64,000 nucleotides of DNA from Silene noctiflora (GCA_009801015.1 VHZZ01000002.1:706698-770697); one strand, 5' to 3'; shown: positions 43,547-55,740, counted from the first letter of the stretch. Made by a program: numbers and translations. The notes: a model not told the origin generated them from the letters alone.

Positions 43547-43931
43547 AACAATTATGTAACTAAAGGACCCACAATCCCTGTTTCTTGAGCTTGTGAAACA
43601 AATATCTTGAATTGCATGCATAGTTTTTATCAACTAATTGCATTTTTTATGTCATTTTCAGGCAAAATCCTCTCAATTAAAAGTCCTATAAAAAGGTAAA
43701 ATGTGTAGAAGAAGCAGTTAAGACATTTTACGCTTCATTCCAAACTTACCGTTAAGCAATCAAAAGCCTTTTTTTTTCCTGCTTTTAGAAGGGCTTACCC
43801 AGGCTTACTATTAGCCTATGTAGCTCCCTATTATTTTGGCTCCCTTTTTCAACAAGAATATACAACTCATTATCATTTGCTATTTTGCTTAGCCTATTAA
43901 TAATGCTACATTTCACCAATTGATTGTACAG

Positions 43932-44230
43932 CCGTCTTACTTGTGACGATCACAAGCTTGTGACGTCTCACAAGCCTCTCCCCACTTGTCTCTCCCACTT
44001 GCAAGTTTGTCTCACTTCACAGCTTGTGACCAGTGGCGTCTAAGATCCCGGGCAACCACGGGCGTGGGAACAGGGCCTCCGATTTTGGTCTTCCGATTTA
44101 CAAGCTTTATTGATGATATTTAATAGAAACCTCGAATTTTAATATACTCTGCATTCATAATTAGGGCCTCATTTTTTGTTTTTCGCACTGGGCCTCCATT
44201 TGTTTTAAGACACGTCACAAATGAGAATTT
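43932..44230. mobile_element. GTGAC-family MITE interrupted by another MITE
   Basis: The left part (CTTGTGACGATCACAAGCTT and GTGACGTCTCACAAGCC) and the right part (ACGTCACAAATGAGAATTTG) belong to the family of 29166-29295. They are separated by the 180-base element 44034-44213, which therefore inserted later. Confidence 0.55.
44034..44213 (+). mobile_element. 180-base MITE, copy A
   Basis: Starts GGCGTCTAAGATCCCGGGCA, then ACCACGGGCGTGGGAACAGG, and ends GGCCTCCATTTGTTTTAAGA then CAC. The same element lies inverted at 45693-45877. The ends GGCGTCTAA and TTAAGACAC are inverse-like terminal repeats. Confidence 0.65.
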
Positions 44231-44439
44231 GTGTTGATTGTACTTGTATATTTGTTTCTTCGGTGTCGAATAAGGCCGTATAATATCGAAAATGAGGGAA
44301 TTCAAATTTGGGACCTGTTGTCTACTATGCTTTCATCTTAATCACTAGGCTAAGATTTATTCGGTAATAGATTGTATATAATGTTTGTGGATTGAGATTT
44401 TTGTGAAAAAAATAATTAATGTAGGTAATTTAACTTGGT

Positions 44440-45089
44440 ATATCGTAAAATTCATGGATGATTAGTAATCATTGGCGGAATCTTATATGACAAAAAATAA
44501 TAATTATATACATATACATCTTATATACTCGAGATTATAAATATCTGTCACAAAACCCCTATTTCAAGATATTATAATTATTCGTAATCTCTTTACTATA
44601 AAAGAGAAAACATTATGAGGATTCTTATTGGCTCCTCAATTTAAGGAGAAAAAATAATTTTTCTTAATGTGGTCTCCATCCACAATTGTATGAGAACTTT
44701 TTTTTATTTTGATTTCAGTTATGCATTAATCTTTATAAATTCGACTACTTATTGTTTGTAGGTTAAGCTTTGCAAATCCAACGTATAATTAAATACATAA
44801 ACTATACACATCACATTATACAACTTTTATGTAAAAATTCAATATGTCATCCCCCAACTTAAATTTGAAAAAGTTATTTGGTAAAAAAAAACTAAAATCA
44901 CATTTAAAGAAATTAGATCACCGAATGTGAGTAACTTAAGTTATATGTATGTCCAATCTCCAATTGTTATCGACTTATTTATATTGTTACGACATGAAAT
45001 ATTTAATAACCCTTATTTATATGCTCATGTATTCAATAAATACGTTTGTAATTACGACGCGTGTATTTTTTACACGGGTTTAAAACTAG
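44440..45089 (+). mobile_element. Helitron-like 3' end with AT-rich body
   Basis: The hairpin CGTGTA/TACACG (45060-45076) is followed by GGTTTAAAA and CTAG at 45086-45089, then T. That is the Helitron 3' layout. The body to the left is AT-rich and non-coding. The left limit is approximate, since I could not place the 5' TC end. Confidence 0.45.
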
Positions 45090-45396
45090 TAAACAAAAAG
45101 TGTTGTATTAATGTTGGTGTGAGTCTAATTTTTACACTTTCTACATAATGTTATACTTTCTAAGCATAAATTATTATACTATACAATAACGAGTAATAAT
45201 TAATTAAACATAATGTCGGAATTATTATTTTCTCTAAGATCCGCCACCTGTAATTCTCTTCTATAAAGAGGAAACAGCTAATAATAAGTGAATGAGAAGC
45301 TATTATATGTGACTGAACTTTAAAGTAGTTTTGCAAAATTTTCAAATGACAGCATTAACTAATGAGTGCTTAAAAGTCAGGAATCTAAATGACAGC

Positions 45397-45397
<1 letters not shown>

Positions 45398-45436
<39 letters not shown>
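45398..45436. repeat. AAT trinucleotide microsatellite
   Basis: About 13 uninterrupted ATA/AAT units. Confidence 0.95.
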
Positions 45437-45438
<2 letters not shown>

Positions 45439-45692
45439 TGGTTGGACAACCTTGAATTTTTCCCATGTATTATGACTTGAAGACGCCGAATATTTGATAC
45501 GATCATGGAAAAAGTTTGAGGATCCTATCACAATTTCTGACAAACTCTGTTGCAAATTTTATTTGTGTCAGTATTCCACCATATATGCCCTTCTTTGATC
45601 AAAAGTATTTATTTAAAGCGGCTTTATATAAGAATTATTGTGAAAATTAAGAAGTGTTTTTTCGATTTTAAGGAGATGAGCTGAATTGAAGA

Positions 45693-45877
45693 GGGGCGTC
45701 TTAAAATAAATGGAGGCTCAGTGCGACACGGAAAAATGAGGATCCAAATATAAATACACGAGTATATTATACTTTGAAGTTTGTATTAAATTTCATTAAT
45801 AAAAGCTCGTAATACGATGACCAAAAGCGGAGGCCCGGTTCCCACGCCCGTGATTGCCCGTGGCCTTAGACACCCCC
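45693..45877 (-). mobile_element. 180-base MITE, copy B (inverted)
   Basis: Opens GGGGCGTCTTAAAATAAATG and GAGGCTCAGTGCG and closes CCCACGCCCGTGATTGCCCG then TGGCCTTAGACACCCC. It is the reverse complement of copy A at 44034-44213, 1.5 kb away, so together they form a large inverted repeat. Confidence 0.65.
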
Positions 45878-46575
45878 TGGAATTGAATAGAACTGAAGTA
45901 AGAGTTATTATATGAAGAGATGAGCTGAAATGAATGTACTGAATTGAAAAGAACTGGGTCGAACTGAAATGAGTTGAAATTAAGTTCGAAAGAACAGCGA
46001 CTAAGTCAGGTTTTATTTAAATAATTTCATTAAAATTAATTTATCAACGGGTATGTTTTGATGATAACGACATTAAAATCTATTAATACATGATTTTGTA
46101 ATATTTTATTGTAAAACTGATTTAGAGCAGGAGACTTCTATCTCATCACTTGTTATTTGACAAAAGCCTCGCGAAATGTGTGAGTACGAAGGGTTGAGCA
46201 AAAAATCCGATTATCCAAACCGATCTGATATAATCGGATTAAGTCTTAAACAATAGAGTCGTAGAGTTAATTTATGAAGAGATGAAATGAATTGAACTGA
46301 ATAAAGCTGAATTGAAATGAACTGAAATTAATTTCAAAAGAAAAGAGTGTAATTCATGTTTTATTTAACTAATCTCATTTAAATAACTTTTACCAATCAT
46401 TACTTTTTCATGATAGAACATCAAGGTCTTTTATATATTTTGTATAGTTTTGTAATATTTTATTGTAAAACTGATTTATAGAAGACATCTATCTCATCAT
46501 ACTTGCAAAACAAAAGCCTCAAAAATTGTGCGAGAGTACGAGTATCAATAATTTTGTTTCGCAAGGACTCTCTTA

Positions 46576-47010
46576 AGGCTCTGTTTGACAAGCCATTTCA
46601 GATACCTGATTTGGTCAAAGTAGCTTATTTGACCAAAATTTCAGGTACCTTATTTTTTTGTAACCGTTTGGCAAGTAGCTTATTTGGTTAAATAAGCTAC
46701 CTGAAATGAAATGCTACCTAGAGTAGCATTTGAAATTTCAGGTACCTGATTTAGTTTGATTTTCCTTTTTTACCCCTTAAATCTATATTACTAAATAATT
46801 ATCATATCCTTTTTCGTAATTTCATCAAAATCAGTTACCTTTTCAGTTTGTTTGCCAAACATTTTTTTTATATAATCAGCTACCTTATTAGTTCCTAATT
46901 TTCAGCTACCTTATCAGTTAGCTTTTCAGGTTTCAGTTAGCTTTTCAGTTTTCAGCTAGCTTTTCAGGTTTCAGCTACCTTTTCAGTTAGTTTTACCAAA
47001 CAAAGCCTAA
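46576..47010. mobile_element. MITE with AGGCTCTGTTTG ends and CAGCTACCTT repeats
   Basis: AGGCTCTGTTTGACAAGCC at the left faces TTACCAAACAAAGCCT at the right. The interior holds many TTTCAGNTACCTT and TTTCAGTTAGCTT units in both orientations. This resembles hAT-type plant MITEs. Confidence 0.6.
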
Positions 47011-47156
47011 GACTTAAAAACTATTTATATCTCAGTCAATTCTTTACTTTATCCTTATTTTGTACTCAGTATCTCTTAATCATTTCTTTATTCTGAAGTT
47101 TATCAACTGCACATTAAAAATGACTGCGAATTCTCTCATCAACAAAAAAAAAAAAA

Positions 47157-47176
47157 ATAATAATAATAATAATAAT
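47157..47176. repeat. TAA microsatellite
   Basis: A short A run followed by about 6-7 TAA units. Confidence 0.9.
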
Positions 47177-47697
47177 ACACTAATCATTTTCTTTGCCATG
47201 AAGAAAACAAGATGACTTGAACTTGACCAAGTCACAATTAATAAAGTCAAAATAAAAAACTTAGCTTCATCATTTGATATCCAGAAAATAAATGCCACGA
47301 TTATAGACAAAATTGATAGTACTATCAAATTTAATGGTGTAATATGCGCGTATGCATACATAAGACGAGACATTTTAAGTACATTCTTTCTGGCTCTCTT
47401 TGTTTGTCTCACTATGAATCATTACATGATTCTTAATTTATTTGCATTTCTCTAAAAAAAAAAGATAATAATAATAATTATTATTATTATTTTATGGATA
47501 ATATATTATTGTAGGGAGATGACACGTTTTAGGGAACAATTAATCAAGAATCATGTCAATTAGGTTGGAATAATCCTTAGTTTTTGTGAATTATGAAGAG
47601 ACCTTTTTGAAATGTTTAACATTGAAATCTAAATTTCGAGAAAACGGAAAATTATGTTAAAAGGAAATTATTATACCTCTTTGAAATGTCTAATAAT

Positions 47698-47990
47698 TTA
47701 AGTTCATTTTTATTATTTACTTCATTTTAATTCAACTTAATTTAAGTTTAACTGTCATTCTCAAAATCTCACAGTATAATAATATAATAATTTCCTTTTA
47801 ACATAATAATATAATAATTTAAGTTGAACTTAAATTAAGTTGAATTAAAATAAAGTGAAATTTAAAACTCGAGAAAATGAAAAATTATGTTAAAGGAAAA
47901 TTATTATATTATTATACTGTGAGATTTTGAGAATGACAGTTGAACTTAAATTAAGTTGAATTAAAATCAAGTGAATAATAAAAATAACTT
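47698..47990. repeat. long near-perfect inverted repeat
   Basis: The left arm (47698-47806: TTCATTTTAATTCAACTTAA, CTGTCATTCTCAAAATCTCA, CAGTATAATAATATAATAAT) is the inverse of the right arm (47884-47990: ATTATTATATTATTATACTG, TGAGATTTTGAGAATGACAG, TTAAGTTGAATTAAAAT). The arms are about 105 bases with few mismatches around a loop of about 77 bases. The loop itself repeats TTAAGTTGAATTAAAAT. No coding. Confidence 0.85.
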
Positions 47991-48310
47991 ATGTTATATG
48001 AATTAAACTCAACTGAATTAAAATTGTGTTGAACTTATATTATTTGAATTGAATTGAATTTAAGTCCATTAAACAGCAATCAACCTATACTGACATGTAG
48101 GTATTTGTAAGCCGGTGTTGATTATTTTTTTTAGTTTTTTTTTTTTTTTTTTTACGTTTTTAGTTAAAATTTTCAAATTTTGTTCGAGGTTGCCCTATAT
48201 ATTATTACCCGTTTATACTCGTTGAAATTTTTCACTCCACTAACTCCAAATCCTGGCTCCGTTACTGTCAATAAGTAACATGTGTGTAATTAACTTGCAT
48301 ATGATATTAG

Positions 48311-48778
48311 TAGGGATGGCAATGGGTCGGCTTGGATCGGGTTTTGCAAGATCCAAACCCGATCCATTTATTTATTTGATCACTTATTCATATCCATACC
48401 CAATCCTTATCCAACATTCTAAAATCCATACCCGATCCATTATACTTTTTTTCAAATCCATACCCGCTCCATATTCATACCCGATCCACCATATAATACA
48501 AAACACAATCTGAAATTTGATTTGACTACATAAAAAATTAATCTTATATAAGAAAATTAAAATTTCAAGTTTAATAAAGCCAATATTTTACAAAAATATC
48601 CGATTGGATCGGGTTCGGGTATGAATAGATTGGGTATGGATTTGGTTCGGGTTTTCCAGTAGTGGATATGGATATGGGTTTTTAAATAATGGATCGGGGA
48701 TGGGTTTTTAAAGAGTGGATTTAGATCGAATTTTTTCCTTCGGTTCGGTTTGGTTTGGACCATAATTGTCATCCCTAA
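48311..48778. mobile_element. MITE with TAGGGATGGCAAT ends and ATATTAG duplication
   Basis: TAGGGATGGCAATGGG at the left and ATAATTGTCATCCCTA at the right are inverse. ATATTAG flanks both sides (48304-48310 and 48779-48785), a target duplication of 7-8 bases as hAT elements make. The interior has many ATCCATACCCGATCC units on the left arm and their inverse on the right. Confidence 0.8.
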
Positions 48779-49499
48779 ATATTAGAATACCATAACTCTA
48801 ACAAATACTAGTGTATTACTATCTCTCAATAGTAGTATGAAACTTATGTACAAGTATTATATCAATAATAATACTTGTGCAATTTTCAAACACAAATTAC
48901 CACAATGATTATTGAAGTTCATTTTGAACTCTATGTTTTTACTGAGCTAGAATATGCCAATATATATTTCAATTGAAGAGACAATTCTAAAGTTATAAGA
49001 ATATATTAATTGAAAAATTTTCGGTATATTTGCTTAGGTGTACCACGTCATAATACAGTGCGAAAATAGTACTTGAAAATATTTTCCACGAATAATCAAA
49101 CATTTTCATAATTTAGTAGACGAGTTATTTTCCAAAAAATTTAGTTAAATTTTTCAATTTTTTTCCGAGTATATCTTTTTTCGCTCTCTAAACTTAAATC
49201 CTGGCTCCGCCACTAATCTAACGCATCCAATTTCAAGTAGAATACATGGCGGGTAATTATTAGTGTATGATCCCATCATACGCGCCAAAATAATGATTAG
49301 TATTATTCCATAATATGTAGGGCATGCAACACATAAAGACAACACTAATCAACTTCTTAATATTATAAAATTCAACAAGATTATCTCCAAACACCAACAT
49401 CCATATATTAATATATTATTAAAAAGGATTGAGATAATGCAATTGACGAGACACTCTAAAATATAATACGTAAATAAATGATTGAGACGGAGAGAGTAA

Positions 49500-50048
49500 T
49501 ATAGCTAGCTATTTTCCATTATTTAATTACTTGTATGAGTTTTATAATTTTTTCTTAAATGATTTTATCCTTTTATTATCATATAATCTTTTATTCACTA
49601 TAATATTTTTTGAACTAAATTATATTTATTTAATTAAATTATAATAAAACAAAACTGGTATATAAATCTAAAAATTTGTATATGAAAAACAAATAAATTG
49701 ATATTATGAAATTCTTATAAAAAAAAAAAAACTTAACATGTACTTAATTAGTATAAATAAAACTATGAACTGATATTATTAATTTCATGAAAAAAATTCA
49801 TTAAAACTATTTGAGAAAATTTATAAATTTGAATTATTAGTTACGGAGTATGTGGTAAAAAAGTTTCATCAAAATACATATTTCATGACTCTACACAATT
49901 CTTTTGATTAGTTTTCCATTTCATTTTTTATCCTCATATTAAAATATGAAAAATTAATTACGCGTCAGTTTAAAATCTATAAATAATACATTATTATAAA
50001 GTAAATTTTCTATATATACCGTGCATGCATGCACGAGATTCATACTAC
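49500..50048 (+). mobile_element. Helitron-like element, plus orientation
   Basis: Body matches 13143-13640 in inverse orientation and ends with the hairpin GTGCATGCATGCAC (50020-50034), then GAGATTCATACTAC, a decayed CTAG end. A lone Stowaway end (GATTGAGACGGAGAGAGTA) sits just before it at about 49480-49498. Non-coding. Confidence 0.55.
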
Positions 50049-50611
50049 TATTCTAACAAGTAAGAAGAAGATAGTTTATTTATTTATTTATATAATACTC
50101 CAAATAGTATTGACTATTAAGTAGCTTAATCCTACTGCTCCCGTTATACCAACAACAGTTTTATTTATTTATTTAACAAATAAATACAACAAGGATATTC
50201 TCACGTATAAGTTAAGTCGAGAAAATTAAAATTATAAAAAAATAAAAAATGTGTTGTCATTGATAATGACATAAAATTCTCCAAATCGACTAATATGAAA
50301 TAGACATTTTTTTTTCAAAAAACAAATACCAAAAAGACAGATGTACATCTATTATTACCTACTTTCTTAGCCAATAACCTTCATACATTTTGGAATATAT
50401 ATTACACGTAGCTTTTTTTTATGAGAGATCGGTTTATTTTCCAACGAATATTTTGTTTCAATAATTCTCGTATAAAATTATTTTTATATTAGTATTATTC
50501 AAAATTAAGTGATATTTTACTTAAATTACTTACACCGGTCAAGGTCTGTGTACATAATACTAGGCTCTGTTTTTTTCAGCTAAAAGAAACAGAACTGAAC
50601 TTTTGAGTAAG

Positions 50612-50812
50612 ACCTTGTTCTTTTGAACTTATTTTAAGCTATTTTTTAGTTCAATTCAGTTTTATTCAATTCAACTTTATTCAATTCAGTTTAGTTAAGT
50701 TCAGCTCTTCTCTTCACAAATTAACTCTGACTTCAGTTTAGTTCAGCTCCATTAAGTTCAGTTCAGCTATATTAGATTCAGTTCAGACAGTTTCAGTCCA
50801 AAAGAACAAGGC
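50612..50812. mobile_element. GTTCTTTTGGACT-family MITE with TTCAG units
   Basis: CCTTGTTCTTTTGAACTT at the left is inverse-like to TCCAAAAGAACAAGG at the right. The inside is made of TTCAGTT/TTCAATT steps. Further fragments of this family occur at about 51360-51510 and 51910-52080. Confidence 0.65.
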
Positions 50813-52287
50813 CTAAAAGTTAATTTGTGAAGAGATGAGCTGAATTTAGCTAAATGAAGTTGAACTAGACTGAACTGAATAGAACGGAGCTGAACTGAAA
50901 TTAACTGAACTCTTTTTTTTTTTTTTTTTTTTTTCCATATCTTCATTATTAATAATTCCTTTAAGATCATTTTACATAAGTACCATTTCCAATATGTTTA
51001 ATTTATATGAATTACTATATCATTTTGTACCCTAAGTGGATAAGCATGTAAAACCTAAAATGTACTATATTCATATTGAATCATACATATAGCTAACTTT
51101 TTAATCTCTTCAATTTCAGGCAAAAATCAATCAGAAAATAGTAATTAGATGTATGGGTATATCCATTTGTTGCCTCTTTTTAAGGAACGATTATCTTTTG
51201 GGACTATTATTTAGGATTAATTAATGATGTTTAGTTTATGTCCTTTCTAAATTATGGGCATTGATGGATAATAACTTCAATCATTGATTCATTGTTAATT
51301 GTTGTAAAGGGTTTTGGCTTTAATAAGGATCCTCTCACAATAATTCGGGTCGTTTTGTTGCTTAATTTCAATTTATATCAGTTCAGGTCAACTCAATTCA
51401 ATTCATTTTAGTATAGTTCAGTTCAGTTTATATTTTCAGAAATTAACTCGATCTTTAGCTTCATTTAATTCAGTTCAACTCCTTTCAACCGAAAAGAACA
51501 GGCTACTGCCTTAATTGGTGTAAATTTAGGCATAAAATCAGCACAATATAGGAGGAGGAGATTTAAATTGTGTTCTATATATTGTCACAAGATATACCTG
51601 TATTTTAACCAATAGATTAAAACATTTTCAGTTATAAATTATTGATGTTGATTAAAGCTTATTTAAGTGCAATAATTTATTGATTAAACTTTGGATTCAA
51701 TGAACAATTGAAGTTGGATATTAAAGAAGGAAAGTAGAGGGTTAGTGGCTAAATCCTTATCGTACAAATGATATATAAAACTACTATATATAGTTTATGT
51801 TTCTCTTTAAATCAGGATGTTCGCCGTCGATAACATTGATTAATACTTTTTCACGGATGCTCTTTAAAGAGATTAATTAAATTTGTTAGAAGATATTTTG
51901 ACACTAAAATCCTGTTCTTTTAAACTGAAACCGTTTGAACTGAACTGAACTGAACTGAATTTAAAGGAGTTGAATTGAACTGAAATAAGAGTTAATTTGT
52001 GAAGAAAAAAAATTAACTGAGCTGAACTGAATCGAATGAAGCTTAACTGAACTTAAAATTAAATGAATTCAAAATTTCATATAAAAAATAATGATGTAAT
52101 GGACAAATAATGTAATGTGTTTATATTGAGGTGTCACAGCCACATCATTTGCGTGATCCAATACACAAAAAATGTGAATGGGTGATATTTTCAATTTTAG
52201 TTGATTATTTACTTGGTAATTAATTTAAAATCGACACAACTAATTACCAATTAATTTTCTTTTGAAGAAAACTTATCAATTATTTTA

Positions 52288-52775
52288 GGGTAAATTGATT
52301 ATTACTCCCTTATATAATTCAGTTTTAATTTTTTTTTGAAACTTACTCCCATCATATGTAACTTTTTTCAAATATTGCTCTCATATTAATGCTTTCGGTC
52401 ATATATAAGAAAATATTCCGTCCAAAATTTGAAACTTGATACTAACTCTTGTTGCTTATGAATGTATTGCTCTTTGCTTATTACAAGACCAATTTAAATT
52501 AATCTCTGTCATCCCAAATTTGTCAAACAGTGGTAAATAGCTTAAAGGATTTAATAAATTTGGGAGGAAGGAAGTTGATTTAGATTGGTCATGAAATAAG
52601 ACAAACGACAATACAATCCTAAGCAACGGGAATTAGTATCAAATTTCAAATTTTGGACAGAATATTCTCTTTTTTGTTACCGGAATAATAATGGGAGCAC
52701 TGTTTGATAAAAGTTAAATGTTGTGAGAGTAAGTTTCCAAAAAATTTATACAAAGGAGTAATAATCAATTTACCC
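52288..52775. mobile_element. large foldback, arms about 200 bases
   Basis: GGGTAAATTGATTATTACTC at the left is the inverse of GAGTAATAATCAATTTACCC at the right. Matching pairs continue inward (AAATTTGAAACTTGATACTA against TAGTATCAAATTTCAAATTT; GACCAATTTAAAT against TTTAGATTGGTC), so nearly the whole 488 bases is one diverged hairpin around 52530. Confidence 0.8.
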
Positions 52776-53520
52776 ACTATTTTATTTTAGATTTGTGACG
52801 AGATTAAAGTATTCACAAATTTAACGCAAATTCAAGTAAAAAAATGAGCCTGTGTTACCCGACTCTCTAACATAAGGTGTCGTGTCTAACACATGTCCAA
52901 GTGTCAAATACAGCTGTTTTCTGCAAATTTTTTAATTTGTTGGTCTAAAGTAAAGTGTCGAGGTATCATGTCGGTGTCGGTCACGCAACAGAGCGGGTTC
53001 GGTAGATAAGTGAAGTGTCGTAGTAATTTCGAAATGAACATATATATACACATCTTACCCATCAAATTAAAAAAGGGTAGTATGTATAACAACAACACAA
53101 ATTCTCATCTAAGACGGTCACTGTCCGTTTTAAGCAAGACGTTCTGTAACAACAAATAATGTATATGAAAGTTTTTGCAATTGTGCTTGGTGACGAAATT
53201 GTTGGTTACAAATTATTCTTTTTGGGAAAAAATAAAAAGATTAGAGCAGCCTGGCAATTTCATAGGAAGGACCTAATTATGTAATAAAATTAGTCTTTAA
53301 CTGAAGAATCATGCAAAAGTCAATCTCACTTTAATCTTTTTGTTCCCCTCTTTTTTATCCAATTGCCGTGTTAGTCACATTTACTCGTTTTACTTTAAAA
53401 AAAAAAAAATACTATAAACTTACTCGGTTTCAAAAAAAAATAAAAAAAAATAAATAAATGGTAAATAAAATGACAAAGATTAAAAGAATGGAAATGATAA
53501 TGTCACCGGTAAGTGGATCA

Positions 53521-53911
53521 TACATCTGATGTATTACATCATATGATATAGTTTTGAAGCATTAAAATAAAGTTTTTGAGTTTTGTTTTAAAAATTCTGA
53601 GTTTTATTATAATGTTTTTGAGTTAATTCTTTTAAACATAAAGCTAAAAAAATTACCAATATAACTCAAAAAATATTACATATAAGCTAAAAAAAAGGAA
53701 AATGATAAATACAGCCCTAAGGGCGGTATTTAAGGGACTAGAAAAGGAAAGAAAAACTTAAATTAAGCATTAATGACATCAATTTACGCGTAATTGTGTC
53801 ATAAATTTCTAATTTAATTCCATTTTGGGAAGTAGTTTAGTTCTTACTAAAAAAAAAAATACACAAAAACTCAAATATATATGGAGTCTGATGTAATACA
53901 TCAGATGTATA
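53521..53911. mobile_element. MITE with ACATCTGATGTATTACATCA ends
   Basis: ACATCTGATGTATTACATCA at the left is the inverse of TGATGTAATACATCAGATGT at the right (20 bases, perfect). The interior shares a long stretch with 21024-21290. Part of 53690-53860 is a separate repeat also seen at 881-1045, so it is probably a nested insertion. Confidence 0.75.
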
Positions 53912-54084
53912 ATCCTTTTTCTCTAATGCCACTACTAAAATCAGTAATTAATGTCGCTACTAAAATTACCAATATAACCAACAAGCAAGGTTATGATGTA
54001 CTTTGTATTATTTTACAACAAAAAATTTAACATGATGAAAAAATCGTTATTATGAAAATTAAAAATAATAATCCAAATCATGCA

Positions 54085-54088
<4 letters not shown>

Positions 54089-54131
<43 letters not shown>
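54089..54131. repeat. TA dinucleotide microsatellite
   Basis: About 21 TA units in a row. Confidence 0.95.
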
Positions 54132-54133
<2 letters not shown>

Positions 54134-54544
54134 ATATTTGATCGAATTACTAATAACAACTGATACCGAGTATTCAACCTAATTACGCGGTTTAATGACT
54201 ATATATAATGGATAATGGATGAGTAATATTACAGAATTTCTTTTTATACTTGATTAAATGAATAAACTTCTTTTATTTATCAATTAATCAAAATCCAATT
54301 ATCTAATTGCTAATTAAACAAATTCAATCTTGTTGATTTGATCTTATCCCCTCCAAAATTTATGAACAAATTCTATGTGCCCCCAAAATACCACCATGCA
54401 CATCCGTAAGAAATTGGCATATTCCAAGAATAGGTAGATCATTATTAATGTGTTAATCCTTATTAATTTTTCTTGGCTTTATATTCATATATGTAGCATT
54501 AATTGCTATTCAAAATAAACACAACAAGAAGGCCATTTTACCTA

Positions 54545-54779
54545 CTACTTCTATCTGTTCTATTTGTTTCTTTACGTTTGCTTTTTCGACACTATTCGTT
54601 AGTAAGAAGAATTTTCAATACAACTTTTAATATATAACATAAAAGATGAGCCATGTAAGATCCAAACTTTTATAATTTTTAGTAACGTGTATTTAAAGAT
54701 ATATGGACAAAAGAAAACGTGCATTGATATATGTCTATAAAGCAAACGTAAAGAATTAAATGGAACGGATGAAATATAA
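54545..54779. mobile_element. Stowaway-like MITE, relative of 25646-26000
   Basis: CTTTACGTTTGCTTTTTCGA and CACTATTCGTTAGTAAG at the left, with AAAGCAAACGTAAAGAATTA and GGAACGGATGAA at the right, match the outer MITE at 25646 in layout. Confidence 0.6.
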
Positions 54780-55079
54780 TAGCTAGCTTTATATCATTGC
54801 CAAAACAAGTCCCACCTTTAAGAGGATATATGGTCGAATTTAAGTACTTTTACATTTAATGTTAGAGCAACCGACTTGATAAAGAATACATACTTCATGA
54901 AAATTGTATCATAAGATTCTTCTACGTTGAAATAATTAATGCAAAAAAAAAAAAAAAAAAAATCAATAACAAACTTTACTTTTCAACAATTCAACATCAA
55001 TTTAAATTTCAAATTATTAGAAACTATTCTCTTAAAAAATTATAAATTTGAAATAAATAATCGACATAACTTGATATAT

Positions 55080-55500
55080 AATTCAGCTTACTTCAGTTCA
55101 GTTCCCAACCAAACACCACCACCTTAACTGAATCCATTCAGCTCACTTCAGTTCAGTTTAGCTAATTTTAGTTCTATTTATCCCAACAAATTTCGATTTA
55201 ATTCAGCTCATTTCAGTTTAATTCGACTCATTTCAACTTAGTTTCATTCACCCTATATACTTAACAACATTGACCCGACTCAAATAATCTAACCCGAACT
55301 CAAGACCCGAGCTTCACCGGACCCACTATAACTCGACCCAAATGCTTATTATTATAATTGGATTATTATCCATGAATATATAACTCAACCCGACCTGAAG
55401 CCAACAAATCGAAAACTAACCCAACCCCCAAACTATCCCGATCCAATCGACCCGTTTACCAAATTTGATTCAACCTGATCCACCATAACTCGACTCGAAT
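55080..55500. repeat. TTCAG-rich and CCCGACTC-rich low-complexity DNA
   Basis: 55080-55260 is a decayed member of the TTCAGTTCAG family. 55270-55500 holds many ACCCGA, AACTCGACCC and ACCCGACC steps, as also seen at about 21640. Lies 0.4-0.8 kb upstream of the NAC gene. Confidence 0.5.
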
Positions 55501-55730
55501 ACTTATTATTTTTACAAACTAAGTATATATGAGTTGATATAAGTGGATTTCTTGTGAGTTTGGTGTTTCTCTTGAAACTTCCCCCACCTTAACTAATTCA
55601 ACAAGCATTCTATATTTCAATCCCCTAGCCTTTGCCGCGGCACAATCCTAGATTATGACACCATAATTATTGTTGCCATTTTCTACTTTATTTCGTTATT
55701 TCCTATTAACTTTTTATTTTTTTTCTTCTC

Positions 55731-55740
55731 TATAAATATA
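55731..55740 (+). promoter_or_regulatory. TATA box of the NAC gene
   Basis: TATAAATATA lies 172-181 bases upstream of the ATG, preceded by a TTTTTCTTCTC pyrimidine stretch. Transcription would start near 55765, giving a leader of about 150 bases with an ATT run. Confidence 0.6.

Noticed and set aside
44247-44353. Possible SINE or tRNA on the minus strand (TAGCCTAGTGATTAAGA and a weak box B)
   Set aside because: Box spacing is plausible but the sequence is decayed and no borders were found.
47080-47412. 110-codon minus-strand frame with hydrophobic stretches
   Set aside because: Its leucine run comes from the TAA microsatellite and A run at 47140-47176; composition is that of AT-rich repeat DNA and no family is recognised.
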